NCBI GenBank assembly: GCA_964419225.1
Contig: CAYQPF010000213.1
Coordinates: forward strand, 1 to 6,839
Origin: CAYQPF01 sp964419225
Lineage (GTDB): Bacteria > Cloacimonadota > Cloacimonadia > Cloacimonadales > CAYQPF01
DNA length: 6,839 nucleotides
Reading direction: 5' to 3'
The notes under the pieces: model-generated
Told to the model about the DNA's origin: nothing
The model's database searches: none
What the model saw: only the letters and a program-made list of their open reading frames with translations
Shown here: piece after piece, positions 1 through 6,668 of the stretch
How positions within the stretch are numbered: the stretch's first letter is position 1
Layout of the letters: every line of letters begins with the position of its first letter
Made by a program: the position numbers and the translations under genes

Positions 1-2592
1 AATTCAAATAGTAGCATTCTTAAAATTTTTGCAATAATAATTGCTACCTCAAGCAAATGCTTAATTATAACCTGGCTTGAAATGAACCCTTATCCAAGTG
101 CCAGACTTAAAGCTCAAAAAATTAATCAATCCGGTCAGCTTCTGTGGGGCGAAAACGGAGTTTATCTCTCAGACACTTTCTCCTATGAAGACCCTGCCCA
201 GTACGGTATCGATTATAACGGGTACGATGAACTGGTCGCAGATGGCAGCGGTGGAGCTTATTATGGCATTAATTACGATTATCGGCAAAGTGTTAATCTT
301 CTGAAAATAAGTTCTGCGGGGTCTGTAACATGGCAAAATCAATTGAGTACTTATCCGAGACCATCCGTAATGATGGAAAGAACTTATCCGAATGGTGTCT
401 ATATTTTTGCAGAAATCATGTCCGAGAATAATGTTGAGTTTATCTATAGAAGATATACTGATAATGGAGAAATGCTTTTCAATCGTGTTCTGCCGTTTTC
501 TTTCGAGTATCAAACTATTCATGTTTTTTCTGACAATTCGTTCCTGATAAAATCGGGTAATCAATTGCAAAAATACTCCGGCTCAGGTACTTCCCTCTGG
601 ACAGTTCCTGCAACAACTAACAGTACTATTGTTTTATCCGGCAACAGCGAATTTTACCTGGTTAGCCCTGGTGTAACTCCCGAAAATCATGTTAGTATTC
701 AAAAGTATAATACTAGTGGTCAAACAACAACAAATGAGCTAACTCTGCCCACGACCACTTATAGTGCGTCCGGGTTGAACTCTGAAGGAAAATTGGTTGT
801 CTTAACCAGAAGTGCAAATTTATGGAAAATTATAACTCTTAATCACAACAATACTATTCAATTCAGCTATCAGCATGAGATATCTTTTGCTGAAGACTTT
901 TTCGATTTCAGAACTGCCACTTGTTTTCTGAATAATTCCATTGTATCCCTATCTTATTATCATAGCCGTTATACAGGCCTGAATTACTGTTCCCAATTTG
1001 TTTCTGACTATCAGGGTTATGGCTTACAACGCAAAATACTTGCAGATTCAGGTCCTAATCATCATGCTCTTGAAGTTTACAATCAACAATATGGTGATAT
1101 ATATACAAAAAACTTTTTTGCAGATGCCAATGGTCTGACTCTCTTTCAGCAATCACACTATATGAGAATTTACAAATTGGATTCTGAAGGAAACAGTCTA
1201 TTCCCTCCAGCGGGAAAAAGGATCTTGGAAGATTATGCTCCTTCGATCAACAAGCCTGTTCTTGTGCATGAAACTCCGGCAAATCATTTTATTTTAGTAT
1301 ATAATAATGGGAATGGTACCTTGAAGGGCTTTAATCTGAACAATCTGGGTGAGACAAATTTTACTTATGAGTCTATGCATCAATATGTGCAATTCATCAA
1401 CAGACCTGATTGCATTTGGGCTTTATATCGTCAGTCTGATTCCTATGATTACTATGCACACAGACTGATCAATGAAACCACCTTCGAAGCAAATGCTGCA
1501 TCTATCGGTATTGATAAAGAACTTTACAAAGTTTGTGGCAAGAATCTGTTATTTCGTCAATATTCGGCAACCGACAATCTAAATTTTCTTTATCTGCAAA
1601 ACCTGACGGATAACCTTACCCTGAACACTGCTTTGCCTGCTGAAGGCCTGCATGTTGCTTCAATACCGCAATATTATCGTCTTGATTTTAAAGCACAGCA
1701 AACTTCCCAAAATTTACTCTTGTCCTGGAATGACTCCTCTCAGAATATTGATGAATTCCGCATTCAAATTGTTAATACCTCCAATAATACTCTGGTATTT
1801 CCCACAGAAGGTTATCTTTTTAATAACAACCAGGATCTCAGTGATTTTCAGATCTATTCCTTTGAAAATAATATTTTCGATGTCCTTTATCTGGATGATT
1901 CAAATGGACAACACCTTCTGAAGTTACAAAAATATAATCTGGAAAATAACAATTTGATCAGCTTGTTTCCTGATGGTGGAATTACTGTTTCTGACACTGT
2001 TTCTTCGTTTACAGCTGAGAAATTTGCTAATTCTCTTGCTATCACATATGTAAGAGGGTTTTCTGATGAAGAATACCGTCATTTAACACCACCTTCTTTC
2101 ATTACCAGATTTATAAATGACAATAATGATCTTACCAACCAGTTACAGCTAGAATCCTATACACTGCCCCAACTGTATCCTATTGATGAACAAAACACCT
2201 ATGTTGTTTGGAGTAAGGGTTCACCAAACTATTTTAACAAAAGTAATGCATTTTTTGTCCAAAAAGTAAATATCACCCAACTTCCCGTTAATGATCAGAC
2301 AATATCTCCTTCTCTACCGCTTTCTTTGTCCCAGAATTACCCCAATCCGTTCAACCCGGAAACTACCATTTCTTTCTCACTACCAGTAGAAAGTAAAGTC
2401 AAACTGGAGATTTACAATATTAAAGGGCAAAAAGTCACCACTCTTCTTGATGAACAGCTTGGCACAGGTAAGTATAATATCACCTGGAAGGGTACAAACT
2501 CCAATCAGAAGCAAGTCTCCAGCGGAATCTATTTTTATAAACTAAGTACCCCGGATAAAAGTATCACCCGCAAAATGCTGCTGATGAAGTAG
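1..2592 (+). CDS. Large secreted/surface protein with type IX sorting domain, 5'-partial
   Basis: The frame has no stop back to base 1, so the gene starts outside the window. The Met at 82 is internal: the 27 residues before it (including IIIATS and CLIITWLE) align with residues 83-109 of the downstream paralogue (AIVATS, CLIVTWVE). About 82 residues, including the signal peptide, are therefore missing; 863 are visible, and 82 plus 863 equals the paralogue's 945. The body has spaced rows of the type KAQKINQSGQLLWGENG, LLKISSAGSVTW, LQKYSGSGTSLW and IYKLDSEGNSLF, suggesting repeated beta blades. Visible residues ~776-863 form a Por/type IX sorting domain (TIGR04183-like, FlgD-Ig-like fold): YPNPFNPETT, then IYNIKGQKV, SSGIYFYKL and a basic end. 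It is probably exported by Sec and then the type IX translocon to the cell surface. No catalytic motif is recognised, and the body function is unknown. Sorting domain call is strong; propeller fold is inference. Confidence 0.9.
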   Translation, partial: NSNSSILKIFAIIIATSSKCLIITWLEMNPYPSARLKAQKINQSGQLLWGENGVYLSDTFSYEDPAQYGIDYNGYDELVADGSGGAYYGINYDYRQSVNLLKISSAGSVTWQNQLSTYPRPSVMMERTYPNGVYIFAEIMSENNVEFIYRRYTDNGEMLFNRVLPFSFEYQTIHVFSDNSFLIKSGNQLQKYSGSGTSLWTVPATTNSTIVLSGNSEFYLVSPGVTPENHVSIQKYNTSGQTTTNELTLPTTTYSASGLNSEGKLVVLTRSANLWKIITLNHNNTIQFSYQHEISFAEDFFDFRTATCFLNNSIVSLSYYHSRYTGLNYCSQFVSDYQGYGLQRKILADSGPNHHALEVYNQQYGDIYTKNFFADANGLTLFQQSHYMRIYKLDSEGNSLFPPAGKRILEDYAPSINKPVLVHETPANHFILVYNNGNGTLKGFNLNNLGETNFTYESMHQYVQFINRPDCIWALYRQSDSYDYYAHRLINETTFEANAASIGIDKELYKVCGKNLLFRQYSATDNLNFLYLQNLTDNLTLNTALPAEGLHVASIPQYYRLDFKAQQTSQNLLLSWNDSSQNIDEFRIQIVNTSNNTLVFPTEGYLFNNNQDLSDFQIYSFENNIFDVLYLDDSNGQHLLKLQKYNLENNNLISLFPDGGITVSDTVSSFTAEKFANSLAITYVRGFSDEEYRHLTPPSFITRFINDNNDLTNQLQLESYTLPQLYPIDEQNTYVVWSKGSPNYFNKSNAFFVQKVNITQLPVNDQTISPSLPLSLSQNYPNPFNPETTISFSLPVESKVKLEIYNIKGQKVTTLLDEQLGTGKYNITWKGTNSNQKQVSSGIYFYKLSTPDKSITRKMLLMK

Positions 2593-2625
2593 GACTAGCG
2601 TCCAGCATATTTTACAGGTATCATA
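2267..2625 (+). repeat. Sorting-domain cassette, copy 1
   Basis: This direct repeat pairs with 5419-5778. Bases 2267-2465 are identical to 5419-5617 (199 of 199). Bases 2466-2592 differ from 5618-5744 at 13 positions. After the stop codons, a 33-34 bp stretch beginning GGACTAGCGTCC and ending CAGGTATCATA is again identical, apart from one extra G in copy 2. It encodes the linker (NITQLPVNDQ) and the whole type IX sorting domain, and it runs past the end of the gene. Confidence 0.95.
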
Positions 2626-2648
2626 TGTTAAGTACTGATACTCTTTTT
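2617..2648 (+). terminator. Possible weak intrinsic terminator after the first large gene
   Basis: GTATCA (2618-2623) can pair with TGATAC (2636-2641), with one extra G-U pair (2617/2642) and a 12-nt loop. It is followed by CTTTTT (2643-2648). The stem is short and AT-rich, so this is a weak candidate. Its left arm lies inside the 33-bp repeat after the stop. The second large gene shares that arm but not the right arm or the T-run, so the structure is not conserved between the two genes. Confidence 0.3.
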
Positions 2649-2716
2649 CCATGTATTCATATGCTACGAACTTAAAATAGTAGCCTGGCAGGCTCTTCTC
2701 CCAGGAATAGTTCCTC

Positions 2717-2829
2717 TTTCACACCCCTTTGAAATGCAAAAAGATATATATTTTACCGTAGAGACAGGGCATGCCCTGTCTCTACAATTATTCGCCCTGC
2801 CCACTGACAACTGCCCACTGCCCACTTTC
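2717..2829 (+). repeat. Palindrome-plus-heptad element 1
   Basis: The core is a perfect 28-bp palindrome at 2758-2785, with half-site GTAGAGACAGGGCA and centre GCATGC. An AT-rich lead (2717-2757) aligns in register with that of element 2: 16 of 22 bases match between 2717-2738 and 5789-5810. Downstream come ACAATTATTCGCC and four 7-bp units, CTGCCCA (2797), CTGACAA (2804), CTGCCCA (2811) and CTGCCCA (2818), followed by CTT at 2825. Transcribed, the palindrome would form a hairpin of about 12-14 bp. It lacks a T-run after the stem, so it is not a classical terminator. Confidence 0.9.
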
Positions 2830-2897
2830 TCCCCCCCCCAATTTCTCTTTGACAACCAGCCTTATTATTTACACATGGTTTTAATTCCCTGATCATT

Positions 2898-2906
2898 GGA
2901 GAAATA
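2898..2906 (+). promoter_or_regulatory. Ribosome binding site of the second large gene
   Basis: GGAG at 2898-2901 lies five bases before the ATG at 2907. This supports the start, which also gives a clean signal peptide. Confidence 0.75.
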
Positions 2907-5744
2907 ATGAAAAAGATAATGTTGTTTATTGCTTTATCAGCATGTTTTTACTTCCCTCTCTTAGCTCAATTGCAATGGCCGCAACCTGCGAAATTGATGG
3001 AATATAAACCAATTACCTGGAACAAATCTTCCGTTAATATTTCTGATAATGTTTATCATACCTGGGCACAAGTTGATGAACAAACCAGCACAATATATAT
3101 TCAAGCAGTTAGTAGTTCTGGTGATTCCTTATGGCAGGAAATGCCGGGATTTAATTCAAGAATTCCATTACATGAAACCAGCCCTGCAATTGTGGCGACC
3201 TCTGATAATTGTCTGATAGTCACGTGGGTTGAGCATGTAAACTATCCCCAAATCAGATTAAAAGCCCAGAAATTTACCCAGAATGGACAACGTTTATGGG
3301 GTGAACAAGGTGTTTATCTCACTGAAACTTTTAATTGCAATCAAGATAGTTATAATACATTTGATACACTTTTATCTGATAATCTGGGTGGAGCTTATCT
3401 GTTTTATAATAACCTCAGTTACGGGTTTTTGATTAAATTCAACAATTCCGGGATAGTTAGTTGGCAAAATCAAATAGATCTTTCTTTTTGGCATCATACA
3501 TTACTTAGTAAGACTTATCCTGACGGAGTTTACTTATTTACATCAATTCCAGACGAGACTCAGGGAGGTTATTGTTACTATAGGTATTCTGATGCAGGAG
3601 AGTTAATAAACACTGGTTATACCACATATATTGGAGACAGATCACACTCTTATGTGTTTTCCGACAACTCGTTTATTATTACAGAAGAGTTTGGTGATTC
3701 TCCTTTAAGAAAATATTCAGCTGCAGGAGAACTTATTTGGTCAATTCCCGAAGCAACATACGGTAAGATAGTTTTTACAAGTGAGGATGATTTTTACTAC
3801 ATTAAATATAACAATTATCCTTATGAAGATCTTTGTATAAAAAAATACAATAGTGACGGCATACCAATTACTGAAGAAGTCATCTTACAGTCTGCAAATC
3901 ATTGGGAAATCGGAATCGATGCTAATGGCAGACTCATAATATTGTATAAGGATTTTCAAGCTCCCGATATTGTTAAACTGCAGATTCTTAACTCGGATAA
4001 CACCTTTGAGTACGAACAGGGTGTTACTGTTGGAAATCCCCCTCTGAAAATGTTGCCCTTCACAGATCTTTCTGCATTTTTCCTCTCTAACTCCATATTA
4101 CTTATCACTGGGTCGAATAATCCGATTTGCTTTGACTCAAATCTGAACCAAATCACTTTCAATTATCAGGGTGCTAGCCTTCAACAAAGACTTATAACAG
4201 AATCGGGCACTAATTATTACGCTGTTAGTATTTATAATCAACAGTGGGGAACTAACTATCCTTCATATTTTTTGGCAAATGAAAATGATTTTACTCTCTT
4301 CCAACTCGCCTCAGATTTTAGAATGTATAAACTGGATTCAGAGGGGAATAATGTTTTATTGCCTACAGGAAAAAAAATACTGGGAAATATTGTAAATTCT
4401 GCTTTCTCCTCTAAAAATATTTATGAAACACCCTTGCATAACTATATTTGCGTTTATACAGATAGTAGTAATTCCTTTAAAGGAGCAAACTTGAATAACA
4501 CTGGTGATGTAAATTTTTACTATGACTCAATGAATCAATACTTTCAATTTGAAAACAAGCAAGACTGTATTTGGGCCTTTTATCTTGACCCTGAAGAATC
4601 CTATTTACCATTTGCACATAGATTATTCAATGAAAATACTTTTGATGTAAATGCCCTTTCTATAACCTATGATGGTGGTTTATATGGAGTTTATGAAAAT
4701 GTTGTAATAACTATGGGACAAAATATTGCTAATCCGGCATCATATTATTACTTAAACAGTATTACTGATGATTTTATCATGAATCCGGCAATTCCCTATA
4801 ATGGCATATTTGTTGCCCATGCACGTGGACTCCAAGAATATTGTAATTTTCAAATCCAAACAACACCTCAGAGAATGTTTCTAAGCTGGCTAAATAATGA
4901 AAACAATACTAATCAATTAAAAATTCAAATAATTAGAAAACCTGACTTATCCTTGGTATATCTCCCAAGTGGGCAGGTTATTGATCATGAACTATCTTTT
5001 ACAAATTATCAGATTTTCGGCTTTGATAATGATAACATAAATATCCTCTATTTAGATGATACTAATGGTCAGAATGTTTTAAAACTCCAAAAATATGTAA
5101 TGATTAACAATGATTTGATTAGTCAATTCTCTGAAGGTGGAATAATTATCGCAGATAGTGTTAATACTTATTCTGCTCAAGTATTTGGGAACTCTCTTTG
5201 TATTGCGAGTAATGTCGGTTCATCTTCAATAAATGCCTCTGTTAATCTTTGTAGATTTAGTAACGATACGAATTCTCTCAGTTCAAATTTCCACTTAGGT
5301 ACTTTAGCTTATCAATTACCTAAGTTTTATCCAATAGATGACCAAACATCTTACTTAGTTTGGCAAAAAGGAAGTTCTCATCCTTTGGATGACTACAATA
5401 CCTTCCTTGTTCAAAAGATAAATATCACCCAACTTCCCGTTAATGATCAGACAATATCTCCTTCTCTACCGCTTTCTTTGTCCCAGAATTACCCCAATCC
5501 GTTCAACCCGGAAACTACCATTTCTTTCTCACTACCAGTAGAAAGTAAAGTCAAACTGGAGATTTACAATATTAAAGGGCAAAAAGTCACCACTCTTCTT
5601 GATGAACAGCTTGGCACCGGTAAGCATAATATCACCTGGAAAGGTACAACCTCCAATCAGAAGCAAGTCTCCAGCGGAATCTATTTTTATAAACTGAGTA
5701 CTCCGGACAAGTGCATCACCCGCAAAATGCTGCTGGTTAAATAG
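2907..5744 (+). CDS. Large secreted/surface protein with type IX sorting domain (complete paralogue)
   Basis: This 945-residue protein is a tandem paralogue of the gene to its left. Residues 1-20 are a Sec signal peptide: basic KK at 2-3, a hydrophobic core, and likely cleavage after LLA, leaving Gln21 first. An N-terminal Gln after signal peptidase I cleavage is common in Bacteroidetes exported proteins. The body has rows ending in a G..(L/I)W-like pattern near residues 64-76, 118-131, 175-186, 224-234, 267-278, 310-321, 356-368, 473-484 and 524-536. They are mostly 43-57 apart, which would suit beta-propeller blades (inference). Residues ~858-945 are a type IX sorting domain with YPNPFNP (862-868), IYNIKGQKV (886-894), SSGIYFYKL (922-930) and a basic tail. 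The expected route is Sec, then the type IX translocon, to the surface or medium. No enzyme motif was found, and the ligand or substrate is unknown. The body looks more AT-rich than its own tail. Confidence 0.93.
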   Translation: MKKIMLFIALSACFYFPLLAQLQWPQPAKLMEYKPITWNKSSVNISDNVYHTWAQVDEQTSTIYIQAVSSSGDSLWQEMPGFNSRIPLHETSPAIVATSDNCLIVTWVEHVNYPQIRLKAQKFTQNGQRLWGEQGVYLTETFNCNQDSYNTFDTLLSDNLGGAYLFYNNLSYGFLIKFNNSGIVSWQNQIDLSFWHHTLLSKTYPDGVYLFTSIPDETQGGYCYYRYSDAGELINTGYTTYIGDRSHSYVFSDNSFIITEEFGDSPLRKYSAAGELIWSIPEATYGKIVFTSEDDFYYIKYNNYPYEDLCIKKYNSDGIPITEEVILQSANHWEIGIDANGRLIILYKDFQAPDIVKLQILNSDNTFEYEQGVTVGNPPLKMLPFTDLSAFFLSNSILLITGSNNPICFDSNLNQITFNYQGASLQQRLITESGTNYYAVSIYNQQWGTNYPSYFLANENDFTLFQLASDFRMYKLDSEGNNVLLPTGKKILGNIVNSAFSSKNIYETPLHNYICVYTDSSNSFKGANLNNTGDVNFYYDSMNQYFQFENKQDCIWAFYLDPEESYLPFAHRLFNENTFDVNALSITYDGGLYGVYENVVITMGQNIANPASYYYLNSITDDFIMNPAIPYNGIFVAHARGLQEYCNFQIQTTPQRMFLSWLNNENNTNQLKIQIIRKPDLSLVYLPSGQVIDHELSFTNYQIFGFDNDNINILYLDDTNGQNVLKLQKYVMINNDLISQFSEGGIIIADSVNTYSAQVFGNSLCIASNVGSSSINASVNLCRFSNDTNSLSSNFHLGTLAYQLPKFYPIDDQTSYLVWQKGSSHPLDDYNTFLVQKINITQLPVNDQTISPSLPLSLSQNYPNPFNPETTISFSLPVESKVKLEIYNIKGQKVTTLLDEQLGTGKHNITWKGTTSNQKQVSSGIYFYKLSTPDKCITRKMLLVK

Positions 5745-5778
5745 GGACTAGCGTCCAGCATATTTTACAGGTATCATA
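5419..5778 (+). repeat. Sorting-domain cassette, copy 2
   Basis: This copy pairs with 2267-2625. It covers residues 838-945 plus 34 bp after the stop. The first 199 bp are identical to copy 1, and the next 127 bp carry 13 differences, several of them non-synonymous in the last residues (for example TPDKCIT against TPDKSIT, LLVK against LLMK). The left boundary falls in the linker just before the sorting domain (NITQLPVNDQ). Upstream of it the two proteins drop to about 50% identity (16 of 32 residues in the adjacent segment). Confidence 0.95.
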
Positions 5779-5788
5779 CTGGAGATGC

Positions 5789-5883
5789 TTTTACACCCTT
5801 CTGTGATTCAATAAAATATGTTTCGTTCCGTAGAGACAGGGCATGCCCTGTCTCTACAATTATTCGCCCTGCCAACTGATCTT
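5789..5883 (+). repeat. Palindrome-plus-heptad element 2
   Basis: The 28-bp palindrome at 5830-5857 is identical to that of element 1. The lead contains TGTGATTCA (5802-5810), exactly 19 bases before the palindrome, as in element 4. The downstream ACAATTATTCGCC is shared with element 1. The array is the shortest of the four, with CTGCCAA (5869) and CTGATCT (5876), after which the pattern fades into a C-run. Confidence 0.88.
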
Positions 5884-6011
5884 CCCCCCATCAGTGCCTA
5901 CCTGCGTTTTCAGTGTTAATCTGCGTTCTATTAAGGGTCTCTCCCCCTCTTGCACTTTTCCCCTTGACCACAACACCCCTCTCCTGTTTTGACTGTACAA
6001 GATCTAATTAT

Positions 6012-6022
6012 AGGAGATATTT
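6012..6022 (+). promoter_or_regulatory. Ribosome binding site of the transporter gene
   Basis: AGGAG at 6012-6016 lies six bases before the ATG at 6023. The match is strong and decides the start. Confidence 0.8.
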
Positions 6023-6382
6023 ATGAGCATTATAACATGTTTGATCATAGGGCTGTCTGTCGGAGTTTTAAGCGGAATACTTGGTTTGGGCGGTGGAATC
6101 TTTCTGATACCAGCTCTGGTATATTTTTTCAAAATGACCCAACAACAGGCACAAGGAACATCTTTGGCGATCATGATCCCGCCGGTGGGAATACTTGCAG
6201 CCATGACATATTATAAACAGGGTCATATTGACATTAAAATTGCTGCTCTTATTGCTCTGGGTTTTGTTCTGGGCGGTTATGTCGGTGCCAAACTGGGTGT
6301 CAACCTGCCCAATATCATGCTCAGAAAGATTTTCGGCGTAACCATGCTCCTGATCTCCCTGAAAATGATTTTCGGTAAGTAG
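6023..6382 (+). CDS. Half-size TauE/SafE (TSUP) family membrane transporter
   Basis: This 119-residue, very hydrophobic protein resembles one half of a sulfite exporter TauE/SafE (formerly DUF81) transporter, whose usual length is about 250 residues in two similar halves. Visible family features are the glycine-rich GLGGG at 21-25 followed by a conserved Pro30, GTSLA at 45-49, Pro-Pro at 53-54, Tyr63-Tyr64-Lys65 with Gly67 and Asp70 in the loop, and a glycine-rich helix with GG at 84-85 and Gly88. Likely membrane segments are about 3-20, 26-37, 46-63, 72-90 and 100-117. Family members move sulfite, sulfoacetate or other small organic or sulfur anions across the inner membrane; the substrate here cannot be told. 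Short versions exist and probably work as dimers (inference). The ending, LKMIFGK, looks natural, so the protein need not be truncated. The TAG stop lies inside a palindrome repeat. The gene sits alone between repeat-rich spacers. Confidence 0.85.
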   Translation: MSIITCLIIGLSVGVLSGILGLGGGIFLIPALVYFFKMTQQQAQGTSLAIMIPPVGILAAMTYYKQGHIDIKIAALIALGFVLGGYVGAKLGVNLPNIMLRKIFGVTMLLISLKMIFGK

Positions 6383-6471
6383 AGACAGGGCATGCCCTGT
6401 CTCTATGTCCCTTTCTGCCCTGTCTCTACAACGATTCCCCCTTTCCCCTGCCCACTGCCGACTGCCTACTT
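6380..6471 (+). repeat. Palindrome-plus-heptad element 3, overlapping the transporter stop
   Basis: The palindrome runs 6380-6405 (26 bp perfect; the outermost pair is G6379-T6406 instead of G-C). Its first bases are the TAG stop codon of the transporter. A second right half follows at 6416-6429, then ACAACGATTCCCC as in element 4. The 7-bp units are CTGCCCA (6448), CTGCCGA (6455) and CTGCCTA (6462), with CTT at 6469. Confidence 0.88.
6416..6429 (+). repeat. Extra right half of the palindrome
   Basis: TGCCCTGTCTCTAC is exactly one 14-nt half of the palindrome. It begins 23 bases after the start of the first right half (6393) and joins directly to the ACAACGATT tail that normally follows the palindrome. 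The segment 6393-6415 therefore looks like an added or duplicated right arm. The left arm at 6379-6392 can pair with either right half. Confidence 0.85.
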
Positions 6472-6506
6472 ATCTCAAATCCCTATCTGCAATTTTCCCA
6501 ACAGCA

Positions 6507-6525
6507 GAATGCATCACCTGCATTC
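6507..6525 (+). repeat. Small perfect hairpin beside the 55-bp repeat
   Basis: GAATGCA (6507-6513) pairs with TGCATTC (6519-6525) around the loop TCACC. It overlaps the first four bases of the first 55-bp repeat and is absent from the second copy. Confidence 0.6.
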
Positions 6526-6576
6526 ACTCCCTTCCCTTAATCAAAGGGAAGGGTCGGGGATGGGTTGTCGGACTGC
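6522..6576 (+). repeat. 55-bp repeat, copy 1, with internal hairpin
   Basis: It is identical over 55 bases to 6785-6839. It contains a 10-bp perfect stem, CCCTTCCCTT (6529-6538) with AAGGGAAGGG (6544-6553), and a 5-nt loop AATCA, followed by a G-rich segment GTCGGGGATGGGTTGTCGG. There is no T-run, so a classical intrinsic terminator on the plus strand is not supported. Confidence 0.9.
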
Positions 6577-6668
6577 TGCAACACACACCAGGAATAAATA
6601 TCCTCCCCCTGGGATGACGTGGGAGTCAGCCCCTACAAATCTGTGTCAGCCTTTAATCCGTGTTATTG

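Larger units (their letters stand above)
2593..2906. other. Intergenic region, 314 bp, repeat-rich
   Basis: No coding sequence is supported here. In order it holds the post-stop end of the cassette repeat, the weak terminator candidate, a short inverted repeat AGCC-TGGCA-GGCT near 2682, palindrome element 1 with its heptad array, a run of nine C (2831-2839), and the ribosome binding site of the next gene. The plus strand from about 2785 to 2850 is strongly pyrimidine-rich and, by eye, higher in GC than the flanking genes, the reverse of the usual trend for bacterial spacers. Confidence 0.7.
5745..6022. other. Intergenic region, 278 bp
   Basis: It holds the post-stop part of the cassette repeat (5745-5778), palindrome element 2 (5789-5883), and two CTGCGTT copies at 5902 and 5921. 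The second is part of TTAATCTGCGTT (5916-5927), which resembles TTAATCCGTGTT at 6653-6664. A pyrimidine-rich stretch (about 5937-5985) and the ribosome binding site of the transporter gene follow. No clear promoter or intrinsic terminator was found. No coding sequence is supported. Confidence 0.65.

Noticed and set aside
82..84. ATG at 82 as the start of the first gene
   Set aside because: The frame is open upstream to base 1 and the upstream residues align with the paralogue; no ribosome binding site or signal peptide is present at this Met.
2758..2785. Palindromes as ordinary rho-independent terminators
   Set aside because: The stem is strong but followed by ACAATTATTC or ACAACGATTC, not a T-run, and one copy sits far from any gene end. 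A role in RNA 3' ends remains possible but is not shown.
2664..2855. Minus-strand 63-residue open frame
   Set aside because: It runs through the palindrome, the heptad array and the C-run, has no recognisable product and reflects the repeat composition.
2849..2885. TTGACA at 2849 as the -35 box of the second large gene, and TTGACC at 5964 / TTGACT at 5989 for the transporter
   Set aside because: No convincing -10 box lies at 16-18 bp from any of them. The likely host group may use different promoter signals.
5754..5783. TCCAG/CTGGA stem after the second large gene as a terminator
   Set aside because: It has only five base pairs with a 20-nt loop and no T-run directly after it.
5989..6216. 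Open frames overlapping the transporter gene on both strands (5989-6216 plus, 6004-6204 minus)
   Set aside because: The TSUP frame has the ribosome binding site, hydrophobic segments and family motifs; the others are its shadows.
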